From Sphaerosporella brunnea (Eukaryota > Ascomycota > Pezizomycetes > Pezizales > Pyronemataceae), in the NCBI GenBank assembly GCA_008704415.1, contig VXIS01000082.1:88369-152368 (forward strand): a DNA stretch of 64,000 nucleotides, read 5' to 3'. The notes under the pieces are model-generated. The model was given only the letters and a program-made list of their open reading frames with translations. It was not told where the DNA came from and did no database searches. Position 1 is the first letter of the stretch, and each line of letters begins with the position of its first letter. Made by a program: the position numbers and the translations under genes. Positions 10,938 to 20,739 of the stretch are shown here, piece by piece.

Positions 10938-12059
10938 TGTCGCTGGGTTGGTTATTGGGGGGTGTTGTTGTGGTTGGTGGAGGTCGTGGGTGGGGATGTT
11001 TGAGTGGGGCGTGGTGGTGGTGGTGGTTTGCGCGGTGGTGTTGGGTCGCGGGTGGGTGGGGCGGGTGGGGGTACTTTCTGGGTGTTTTGGGGGGTCGTTT
11101 CCTTGTGGGGCGTGCTTGTTGTGGATGGTTGGGCGCAATCGTTTTTGGGAGCGGTCGTGGGCGGGTGTTTTGAGGAAGAATGAAGATAAAGTGATTTGAT
11201 GGTCGAAGGAAGCCGTCCTTCCCCGCCGGCGCACGTCTGACCGCACAGCGCCCGTCTATCAGGAGAAAACCGGGCGAGTGATGGCACATGATGGGACGTC
11301 CAACCCTTCCAGATGAGGACTAGTAAATCCATGAGTGACAACATATGATCAAAAAATCGCGGCACATGAAACCAGGATGTCACCGCCACTGTTCCTTTCC
11401 AAACGCTTCCGTGGACGCAACGGCCGCAAGCCATTTGGTCGCTTGAAGGTGTTGCCCTCTACGTAGTCGAATCGGCGGAGATGCGGCCATCCGTCGGCAC
11501 CAGATCATCGCGCGTGGCATCCGCATGACAGGAAGAGTAGGTGAGTATATCGTGCTTTCTGCCAGTGAACGAACAGAAAAGCTCTCCACCAGCACATTTT
11601 TTCTCGAGGTTGTCAATAGCCAGCCGGCCAGCCCGGGCTTTTTAGAGGGGATAACAGCCCGGCTGGCTTATGGGCTGTTATCCACTTACCTCGCCGTGCA
11701 CTGGTGGGTGAGAATGGCATGTGCGGCAACGCAAAAAAAAAAACGGGAAGCCAGTAGATTGTGAAGTACCGTATTTTTGGGGGCGAAAGGCTGGCTTTAC
11801 CCTCCATAAAATAAAATTACCTACAACCCTAACCCAGGACGCCTCCGGGCCCGCTCCACCCACAGCGCCCATCAGCCTTCAAATCAAATAGCTCGTCATC
11901 GTTCTCCCTTTGCGCAATTTCATTAGGTTCAGCCAGCACCCCTTTTTCCTCCAAAACCCCAATCGGTACAGGCCAATCATCTCGCACAGAACTCCTTTTT
12001 TCCCTGGGCCAGCAGCTGCCGGTTCCAAATTGCAATTCAACCAGCCACCGCCAATTTCA
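10938..12059. other. Upstream of AT-hook gene; MITE remnant with hairpin
   Basis: The first ~300 bp are the GT-rich leader and promoter side of the AT-hook gene. Around 11604-11690 lies a remnant of the CAGCCC-rich MITE family. It contains a perfect 12-bp stem, GGATAACAGCCC (11649-11660) pairing with 11672-11683, loop 11 nt. No gene recognised. Confidence 0.55.
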
Positions 12060-12440
12060 ACAGCGAGATTATTCAGATCTCTTACTTGAGCAGACCATCC
12101 TCTAAACCGTTAGGTTTCAAAGAAACACCTGTTTCCTTGAAAGACCTCTGTGTGAGATCAGCATTTTGACGACGAAGTTCCTCCCAAGCATCGCCAACTA
12201 TCTTGGTCATCAAAACACGTCGCTCCCGGACAGCAACCGGCTTCCTCCCAGGGAATCCAATCTTCCAGCCAGCATCGATTCGTTCTAACAAATCCGCAAA
12301 ATCCTCACTCTCGACCCCCACCCTCCCCCCTTACTCCCACCCTCGCTCTCCCTCTCCACCTCCACTTCACTCTCCCCTTCCTCTTCAAGCTCCATCTCCT
12401 CCTGCGCCTCCCCTTCGCTGTCCTGGATCAACATTTCTGG
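12060..12440 (-). pseudogene. DDE transposase C-terminal relic
   Basis: The minus-strand frame (about 12321 to 12082) reads GWKIGFPGRKPVAVRERRVL, then GDAWEEL, then FKETGVSL and NGLEDGLL. This order resembles the C-terminus of fungal pogo/Tc1-like DDE transposases (W...AW..., F...GI..., DGSED-like end). The reading is interrupted by a frameshift just upstream, where an acidic Glu-rich stretch lies in another frame, and by a stop just after the SED-like motif, with further similarity continuing in another frame. The assignment is by motif memory only. Confidence 0.45.
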
Positions 12441-12892
12441 ATTTTCAAGACCGGGTGAGGCGGTTCTAAGAGATTAGGCTAGCAGCTAAGGGCGGAGGGT
12501 TGATTTTCTTCCATCAGACGGAGGCATTGTGCGGGGCGTGGGTTGGTCCGAATTGCAGACTGAGGTATCCATTTTGAGCGGCACAAGCGTGTCCGTTGGT
12601 CTTTGCACACTGGCCCGGCGGGATGCTCCCAATGCCGACCTCTACTGCAAGGAGGCTGTTCCAAGAGGTATTTGATGCGCCAAAATCACAGGTTATCGTA
12701 AGGGCTGGGGATTATGAGATTGTTTGAGATCCTGTTGAGCGTTTGTGAACCGAAAACCTGGATGACCCCAAACCACCAGCATTCTCCAGTCTTCTTTCTT
12801 ATGAAGCGGCCTAATCCAGTTAAGGAAGAAAACATATGTTCCAGCCCGTGCGCGACCACATCTCCGTCGCGACTCGGACCCGATAATGCGGC

Positions 12893-13135
12893 TTACGTGA
12901 GCCGTTCTTGAGCTTGAGCAGGGAGAAGGCAATGGATAATGCGGATTCTTTCGCGTTCTTTGCGTACAAGGCTTGGTGCCGCAAGCGGTACCCAGAGTCT
13001 GACTCTTTGGCCGATAGAATGGTCAGCTTGTCGCCTGCTGCATACGCGTATTACGCGGCGGGGTTTTGGAGAGTTTTTTTTGTAGATGCAGGGAATTCGG
13101 TTTGTTTGCAAGAGACCGCGGATCCGGAAGTCTAA
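12893..13135 (+). pseudogene. M35-like metallopeptidase C-terminal fragment
   Basis: The frame contains LSREKAMDNADSFAFFAYKA followed by a C-terminal segment with AAYAYYAAGFWR, homologous to the end of the relic at 29198-30164 (GYRYIAACLWR). The zinc-binding half is absent. It is followed within about 200 bp by the minus-strand AT-hook pseudogene, repeating the arrangement at 5.9-10.9 kb. Confidence 0.6.
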
Positions 13136-13329
13136 TACAACCATACTGTGGCACTCGCACTGAATCTCACTAACGAGAAAGCTCCACCGCTGTTGAATTA
13201 TCAGCAGGGATGGGCACGAACGCCGAATGGCGAGCGAAAGTCTGTTGTCAGATAGTTCTCATGTCGCATATTTGTCGCAAAAGAGCAATTAAACTTTTTA
13301 AGTCATATATATGGGCCGCAGGAGCGATT

Positions 13330-14340
13330 TTTGAGAGATCAATCAACATCTGTTTTGCAATTCCGAGCGTCTTGTTGTTCCCGCCGGGCACTGGGGCGAG
13401 CGACGGGAGTCTTTGTGTGGATGCGGGCACTAGAGGAAGCCACGCCCACATTCGCTTCCGGGGCGGCTATCTTCGTCTGCTGGGCAGCAGTCCTAGCCGC
13501 GGGAGCAATTTCTTTGTGCGGGTTGCGGTTGCGGTGGTGGTGGTGGTTGTTTCCAACGTGGAAGAACTAAAGTAGATTCCAAGGTCGCAGCAGTACTAGA
13601 GGAAGCATCCACTGCCGGGTTGGCCATCTTCTTTCCACTTCTTCACTCGGGCCACTTTGTTGCAGGTTTGCCAGCCTTAGCGACGGTCTTGACGACACAG
13701 CCGCGCTTCTTGATACCCGGTGGCAGAGTTACTTGTGGTGGCGGCAGACGCGGCAGCTCCAACATCAATTTAATCCATTGCATCCATCGGATCGTTCAGC
13801 CCCATCGTAGTTGGAGAAGCGATGTTCTGTTCATCAGTAGCGTCATTGGATGCAGCCATTATGTTTCTTGCTCTTGGAGGACGACCGCGCTTCTTGCCGT
13901 CTGCAGCAACAGGGGCAGGCATCTCCTTGGGCTCGGGGGACTTGCTTATGGTGGCGGTTTCTATTTTGGCGACCTCCTGGGCAAGGGCAACAGGAGCAGC
14001 ATCGATAGCAGCAATCGCTTCTATAGTGCCGTGGCCGGCAGTGGCAGCCATCTTCCCTCCATGTATGGGAGCCATTATGGCCTGGTTTGCGGGGATTCCG
14101 GCTTTTTGGGAGCGAGATTCGACGGTAGTGGGCACAGCGGGTGTAATAGTCGTGGTGGGCCCGTGGCTTTGTTGGTTGGACTTGCGAGCGGGCGGACGGT
14201 GGCGGTGGTTGGGCGGCCCAAAGTTCGTGTATTTGGTTTTTGGGGTGCTGTTGGGCGGAGGCGTGGTGGCCTCGGTAGGGTGGAGGGAGGGCGCAAATGT
14301 TGTGGCGCAGTTGTTTTGGGAGTGGCCGTTGAAGTAGAGA
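13330..14340 (-). pseudogene. Decayed AT-hook gene copy
   Basis: This is a shortened homologue of the 7698-10937 gene. The best open part (14135-13770) carries one intact hook KKRGRPPRARN with the shared linkers ATDEQNIASPTT and NDPMDAMD and an N-terminal part with NQAIMAPIHGG. Other segments (13380-13700) match further repeat units but in different frames with stops. The GT-rich upstream region also resembles that of the intact gene. It has only a few repeats, so the intact gene has either expanded or this one has contracted. Confidence 0.75.
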
Positions 14341-14957
14341 ATGAACAGATGAAATTTACGGTCTAAGCAAGACTACTGTATCGCTCTTTTTCTGGTGAAA
14401 TGAGAGTGAGAGCTAATGGTCCTCATTCCACGCGCATAGCGACCGTCTATCATTATTTATGCAGGCTAGCTGGGAGTAGCAACCCCATCTCACAGACCCC
14501 TTCCGGAACCGGTGTGCGCGGAGTAAACAATCTCAGCCTCCCCGATCTAAGCTCTCCTATCCAGACCAGTTTGCTTTTGTTGGAATATGCGTCCTGACAT
14601 AATATGAGTGTGGACCGAGTGCTGGATCGTAAGATAGGTTACACGACAATCAACCTGTACGAGACAACTCTAACCGCTTAGCTACCTGCTATCACCGCGT
14701 GCACAAATGCGGGCCACTCAACAACTTCTCTCCAGTGGCGCACTCGACGGCAAATGGAACCAGCCAATCTGAAGCCCGCCATCCAGAAACGTAGACGCCG
14801 TCGTCAATGAGACCTTTCTTCGGGATTGTGTCCTCATGAAGAACACGGGCAAGACGTCCTGGACGTCATCTAGAGTACGAACCCGGGTCTCGGCGCCGAG
14901 GCCATGATGGATGCTGTTTTGGGAATAAACTCCATCGACAGTCTGTAGAGGGCGTGA
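14341..14957. other. Intergenic with tRNA-like fragment
   Basis: No gene. On the minus strand near 14700-14670 the sequence TAGCTAAGCGGTTAGAG resembles a tRNA A box, but no convincing B box or cloverleaf follows. Bases 14585-14630 share short blocks (GACATAA, GACCGAGTGCTGGAT) with 31984-32016, suggesting an old dispersed repeat. Confidence 0.35.
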
Positions 14958-15300
14958 TATCTAACCACCACTACGCAATTTATAAATTTGCTCCGTCATA
15001 CGGAAAGCTAAATAACTATCAGGAATATTTGATCTTCATTTCTGGCGTTGGATGAAGAAAAAAAAAGTGTTCATGTTGCATGGCAAGCTAAAGGAGGCCG
15101 TTATCGAGTCACTTTTTATGTCTCCCAGCTCATAGCACCTCCAATTTTGCGCTCTTTTTTTCAGATCCTTCGGTGATCGAAGTTCATATGTTTTCCTAAT
15201 TTTTCGGCCGGCGGTCAATTTCCTGGAAAAAATGTTGATTTTTGGTAAGCTGGTGAAAAGTAAGTGATTTGGCTGTAAACCTGGGAAAACTGTTCATCGC
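14958..15300 (+). repeat. Dispersed repeat, uninterrupted copy (empty site)
   Basis: About 340 bp that recurs at 19016-20575, where a hAT-type element splits it. The 8-mer CCTCCAAT at 15139-15146 occurs once here and twice around the element there, so this copy is a natural empty site. No coding sequence recognised; the identity of the repeat is unknown. Confidence 0.85.
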
Positions 15301-15798
15301 AAACACACTATCGATCACGGAAACGCCATGTTTTTCGAAAAAAATACGCGGGGGCAAATGGCAAAGATATCAAGCAGCACGCACTACGAGTTACTCCCCG
15401 ATAGTGACTGACTGCGCACGCCTATATAAGGATAGTATTATTGGGAGACCATCATCTCGTTGGCCACCATCGCAATTGCGAAGGGGTTTTTGCTAAAAGC
15501 CGCTTTGGAAAGAACGCAAAGCCACCGCTACAGTCACCAGCTATTGATTGGAACAAAAGGAACAGAACGCCCACCGGTCGTGCTGTTGGAAGGGTGGGTT
15601 GGAAATCGTGGCGAGGGGCAGCGAGACCGGAAAAATTAAAAAATTAAAAAAACGAAAACAAACAAAAAACAAAAAAACAAAACCCAGAAATGCGGGGCCG
15701 GGGGTTTCAGAAGACACAACGCCGCACATACGATGCCTCCCCAGATGCCTTCAACCTCCAGATGCATCAACCCCGGACCGCCAGCTGGCCAGATAGGA
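15301..15798. other. Intergenic and CR gene 3' flank
   Basis: No gene. The part from about 15690 to 15798 is the 3' flank of the CR gene and is shared with its broken copy (4600-4703, reverse orientation). An A-rich tract lies at 15637-15682, mirroring the T-rich tract at the end of the other copy. Confidence 0.5.
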
Positions 15799-18249
15799 CT
15801 ACAGCTTCGAGTAGGCTCTCGCAGCCTGCAGCTTATCCGCGATCTCTTTGCTGAAATCTTTTATCGAGATGTGTCTCCTTTCAAATTCTGGACAGGCAAT
15901 TATCTCCCTCTTGGCCAACGTTCGTTTCTTCTCTGGAACCACTTCCATTGGTTTCCTCTTGTCTCTGTCTTCCATCAACCACAGGAACTTGAACACGACG
16001 GTGTGGCCATGGAAAATTTGGCGCCACCATGCCCCGTCCTTGAAAAAATCTTCCTCAGTTTGCCGATGGTTTTGGGAGATTGTTATTTGAACTCCAGCCA
16101 CCGTCACCTCCTTCTTTGTGTTATCTAAGAACACCATTACTGCGTCGACGGCTTTGTAATTGATTGTTAATGGTACGTAAATCGTGAACCCATCCCGCGG
16201 ATCGACCACTGGCTCGCTCCCGTAGAACGTCCTTAATAGCGGTATACCCCGAAACTCTTTGCCGGCTGCTTCCAAACCGTTCATTGAGATCCAACTGAGT
16301 ACCATATGCTCCACGAGGAATCCCAGGAGACCTGGGTTCGAGCCTGCAAGAGTGAGTTTCTGGTACCAGGTGACGGTCAAGAACTGATTTGGCGGCCCGA
16401 TGCTCCGAAAATAGCATCCCGCAACGCTGCGAGCTAGCCCGCAACTCGAGTGCCCTCTCGAATTTATGATGTAAAAGAACCGATGATCCAGGTAATCTTC
16501 CATCATGGGTGGTATCGCCTTCATTCAAACACGCTTCCAAAGAGCGTTTGAACCTTCCAACAGTGAGCATCAGATACATTCCGGCCAATGAACAAACAGG
16601 AAGCAAAGGGAAATACATAAAATGTCCAGCTGGGAGTATCGAAGTACTTATTTTCACTCTCGAGGCAAAATCTTTGGATCCGATAGCAGACTTGCTGGAC
16701 CTTGTCGGAAGCCCAGAAGCGAGCCATGAACTTAGCGGTCTTCTCTGCGTACGCCTCGACAAAAGTGATACCGCTAGCATCGCCGGGGTCAGCGCCGGTT
16801 TGCGTCTCTTCCTCATCATCACCACCCATTGGCAATCTCGCCGGTCCCTTGAGATCAATTGCTAGTATTGCCCTCAGAAGGATTGGCAGCCGTCCGGTCA
16901 GTTGCTCCACTATTAGCTTGTCTTCAAGGTCGAGTTTTAAGCACAACTGGTCTCCGTGGACTTCCCACCAGGCTGCCATCTCTGCCTACATACAGAATTA
17001 GATACGCTACGGATTCAAAACATTCAATCACAGCGAAGGATGGTGACATACCGTGGTCAGCCCCTCATAAAGGGTGCTATGTTTCTCACCCGAAGCCCGC
17101 ACCCTATCTTGATGTCCGTGTAAATAATTCGCGCTGGAGCTCGAAATCCGCAAATGGTGAGCTGACATCATTTCTAGGATATCCCTAACATCGGCTTTTT
17201 TGGCGTTGTCATATCGGTCGCCGGTTTCATCTTGCGGGTCAAGGGCGTTTAGCTGGTCTATAACGAAGTAAAGAGTTATCTCTCCGTCCGCGAGCTTCTC
17301 GCAGAAGTCTATGAGTTCCGTGATCTTGGTGCAGTCCTGAATATAGTTTCGATGCTCCTCATGCTGAAAAAAGGTCAACCGTAGAGCTTTCTGGATGTAT
17401 GTGAACGTGTTTTGCAACATGGCACGGCAATCTGGTAGGTAGACCACAGAACGACCGGTCTTCGTCAACCAACACACCAGTGCAGCGAGGAGGTGGGACT
17501 TCCCCGTTCCCAAAGACCCATGCAAAAAGTGCTTTCGGCATCCCTGGAATGCCATCGAATCGATAGCTTTGGACAAGTCCGCGAAGCATTCTCGACCGTA
17601 GTAGTTAAAACAACCATCAGTAACGATAAAGCGGTCACTGGGAACTTCTCCAATGTACATAAACGGAAGTTTAAGTACGTTAGAAGGATCACAGAATTTT
17701 TCCAGGTTATTTGGGACGATCGCATCGTCGTTGATGCTGGCCATCAACCCTATCAAAGGACAAACAGCAAATTAGTGGACTCTTCCCGGTTTTCCATGCT
17801 CATGGGACTTGGTATCTATCTTACGGGCAGACAATGTCAAAGATCGTTGGAATGTCTTCTTGGCTGGGCATTCATCGGTTGGCGGGGTTTGGCTCCCTAT
17901 GTATGACTCCGTGTTAGCCGGCACGCCTACGAAAGTGAGTATGATTTATTATAGGTTTGCAAGTACGCTTGAGAGAGACATTTGGCCCAGCGAGCCTCTT
18001 GACCTTTTGGGTTAAGCTCAGGGCAGTTCCCTTCGGGAGTCCGCAAGACTCAAGCCAGCCGCAAGTGGCCACGGATAGCGCGTCGCCATCGACATCCGCA
18101 TCTCGGAAGGCCTCTAGATCGCTCCCCGTGAGAAGCCATGGCCACGTGGTTGTCAACCACTGAATGACGTGGTTCGCGTCCAATCGCGCGAGCTCATTGA
18201 TTGTCGTCGGGGCTGGGAAAGGAGATCCGGGCATGGGTTCTTCGGACAT
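15799..18249 (-). CDS. Crinkler-RHS (CR) type NTPase-nuclease, five exons
   Basis: My model joins 18249-17967, 17926-17825, 17749-17052, 16985-16578 and 16518-15799. All splice phases agree, giving 2211 nt and 736 aa. Donors are GTACTT, GTAAGA, GTATGT and GTATCT; all acceptors end AG. Domains: a SAM-like header (about 20-85, with GDALSV and LPKGTAL); a P-loop NTPase with Walker A GSLGTGKS (about 206-213) and Walker B YFVIDQLNALD (about 289-299, the DQLNAL form typical of CR proteins); and a C-terminal PD-(D/E)XK-like region (about 565-690) with VEHMV, VDAVMV and VQITIS followed by His. This order matches the fungal/oomycete CR class, thought to act in the nucleus of the producer or a host. 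No signal peptide is visible. Function in infection, symbiosis or self-defence is inference. A broken inverted duplicate lies at 2705-4703. Intron 1 (40 nt) and intron 4 are the least certain. Confidence 0.8.
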
Positions 18250-19015
18250 TGGGAAATAGCTTCGGGGATCGGGTGTGGTTGAGGAGCTACGGGAATGTTA
18301 GTTGAACTGAGCACTCAATAGGCGAACGAGGAGCAAAGAGCACGAGGGCCCGCGATCAAGAAAGTGTATCGTGACGGTTTTTTCTTTTTTTTTTTTTTTT
18401 TTTTTCATGGGCAGGAAAGAAGCATTCCACAGAGCGAGGGAGCGAAAAAACTCGGAGAAGCTCAACTTTGACTGGAATTCACGGTGCGGCGGTGAGCTTT
18501 GCGGTCGGAACCGAAAATCAGCTGGATGTAGGATGGCAAATGTGTCGTTGGGAAGGCGGAAGTGAAGCGGGCGAGGGGGAGGTGTGCTGGGTAGTGAAGA
18601 AATTTTGCGCGCAGGTATAGGTAGCTTCACTGCAACGCACTGGGTAAAATTTAGAACGTGGAGTCGTTCTAAGTTTTTTCAAAGTGTAACTTTTTTTTAG
18701 CGCAGTTTGGAAAATTTAACCCTTACTCTGACGTTCTATCTTTCGAGAGATCGAAAATTTAGAACGCTTAGAACACCCCTCCACCCCCCTTCTAAGGGAT
18801 TTAGAACGTTCCATCTATCACTACGTACAGAGCAAAGTGAGCCGCTCCGGTGGCGCAACACTGAAAACCCGAAAATTCACCCTGCCAGGGGCTGAGTGAT
18901 TAGCTGTGATTGTGCGGCCTTTGTGGAGCGCAGCTCTAGGATCTGAAGCGAAGCCGTCGAGGAGCATAATGGCAGGTTATAGAATGTTATAGAGCCAAAG
19001 TGCACGTGTTGAGAC
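18250..19015. other. CR gene upstream region
   Basis: No gene seen. A T-tract (18380-18406) lies upstream of the CR start. AT-rich sequence at 18640-18810 repeats TTCTAA/TTAGAAC-type blocks in both orientations and may be a small element. 18818-18970 is a copy of the hairpin-ended dispersed repeat listed separately. Confidence 0.45.
18818..18970 (+). repeat. Helitron-like dispersed repeat, partial
   Basis: Shares in order GAGCAAAGTGAGC, GGTGGCGCAAC, GGCTGAGTGATTAGCTGTGA, TGTGGAGCGCAGC and CGAGGAGC with 28868-28995 (plus) and 49700-49530 (minus). Only the 5' portion is present here; the hairpin end seen in the other copies is missing. Confidence 0.65.
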
Positions 19016-20575
19016 CTCTATCTAACCACCACCACGCAATTTATAGATTTGCTTCGCCATGCACAACGCTAAATAACTATCTTGAACCTTCATTTCTGGT
19101 GGCAGATCAAGAAAAAAAGGTGTTTGTGTTGCGTTTTTTGTCTGGGGCCCCATACAAAATCGCCTTCCGAAACGCTCTCAATACCGCCTCCCAGCTCATA
19201 GCACCTCCAATTAGTGTTGCGCACGAGCGGAGCCGGCTCGAGCAAAAAGCGCGAGTCTATATATTTTTGCGCTCGAGTGCGCTCGATCGAAAAAATTTTG
19301 AGCTCGGGTCGGACTCGAGTCTTTCGAGCTTTCTAGATAGCACGAGGTTTCGCCGCCGGTACCCTCAAGTCGACTCCCCGTCCCACCCCGCTCCCCCCTC
19401 CCGCTCCCAAGATGCGATGCGTGCATTCAACAACGAGCTCAGTGGACGTTGGGGTAAGGAGCTGCCTGTGTTTTTCACCGCTGTTGACCTCACTCTAATG
19501 GCTGTAGATACATTGCATGCTACCGCTGGGGCGCGGACGCTCAGTGGACAGGCAGCCTCACCATATACCGCCTTTCTCTACGCCCGTAAGATAATATTTC
19601 GTAAAGAGGTTGCAGGGACCACTTGCAGACAGCCCACAAAAAAGACCGCAACAGAGGAGCTCTCAGCATCAGAGGCAGACCCCGGAACGGAGGCTGATAC
19701 TGAACAACAGCCATCGCCCAAGCGACGCAAAAAGAAGACGGGAGCAAATGGGGATAATAAAACGCCTATGGAACTGGTTCGATGCTGCTAGTGCCGGTCT
19801 ATCTCACTTACGGAAATACATGGAAGATACCAATAACTTTAGCACCCAAAAGCTTGCAATCATGTTGGATCCGTGTTTCAGGATTCAGGACTTTACAGCT
19901 ACGGGGTGGTCATCCGCATCGGTAGGGGTGACCCGTGCACGTATTCTGGAGGACAACTATAGCCGCGGCTCAGTGGAAACAATTAAAAACACTCACCTTC
20001 GAAGCGTTCAGGTAGATGAAGACCTTGCTGCAATGTTTGGCAACATTGGACGACGAGTGCAGGCTACGAACAACGCCTCAAGCACAATGGGGATGAGGCG
20101 GAGAACGAACCAGCGCCGACTGGTGACCATGATGCAGCGGAGGGTGTTGAATCGGACGTTGAAGCTTCGCTGAACTCCTCTTCGGGTCTCTCAGACTTAT
20201 CCGATTGAGTTGCGCGCTTTATACTCTCATAGATAACTTACATCGCCCTGGAACATCTCCCGCGTGCGTCAAAATGTGATTATATATATGGCGGGCTCGA
20301 GCTTTAGCTCGAGCTCATGCTGCTCCGGCTCGGGCTCGCGAGTCGAGCGTCAAAATCGCACGAGCGGACTCGAGTCTACCCCGAGCTCGACTCGACTCCG
20401 CTCGTGCGCAACACTACCTCCAATTTTGCTGTCTGTTTTTCAGATTCTTCGGAGATCGAATTTCATGTGTTTTTCTACTTCCCCAGCCAGCGGTCAATTT
20501 TTTGGACCAAATGGTGATTTTTGGTAAGGTGGTAAAAAGTGATTTAGCTGTAAACCTAGGAAAACTGCGGCTTTT
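19016..20575 (+). repeat. Dispersed repeat split by a hAT element
   Basis: Flanks 19016-19211 and 20417-20575 together match 14958-15300 continuously, ending with the shared CTGTAAACCT(A/G)GGAAAACTG. The interruption is exactly the hAT element plus one 8-bp target-site copy. Confidence 0.9.
19212..20416 (+). mobile_element. hAT-family transposon, non-autonomous, 1205 bp
   Basis: The termini are perfect inverted repeats of at least 20 bp beginning TAGTGTTGCGCACGAGCGGA, fitting the hAT YARNG start. An 8-bp target duplication CCTCCAAT flanks it (19204-19211 and 20417-20424). The subterminal regions are dense in CTCGAG-like motifs on both sides. Internal frames (about 19420-19790 and 19750-20170) keep coding-like fragments: an acidic/basic segment with EADPGTEADTE and PKRRKKK, then KLAIMLDPCFR resembling the C-terminal half of hAT transposases. 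They are in different frames and too short for a working transposase, so it would need transposase supplied in trans. Confidence 0.9.
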
Positions 20576-20739
20576 CCCATTCTTTTTGTCCTAGGACTGT
20601 ACGAGTGCTAGCTGTGAATCAACGCTTGACTTCAACCCGCCCATCCTCTACCACCCGCAAAATCTCCGCCAGCTTCCAACCACCCAGCTTCACTACAAGG
20701 TTGCGCTCCCGGACTGGCTGTTGGCCGCGCCATTGGCAA

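Noticed and set aside
9864..11003. 379-codon plus-strand frame
   Set aside because: Another shadow of the AT-hook gene and its leader, low complexity, no domain.
16320..16340. B-box-like GGGTTCGAGCCT
   Set aside because: Lies inside exon 5 of the CR gene and has no A box at the right distance.
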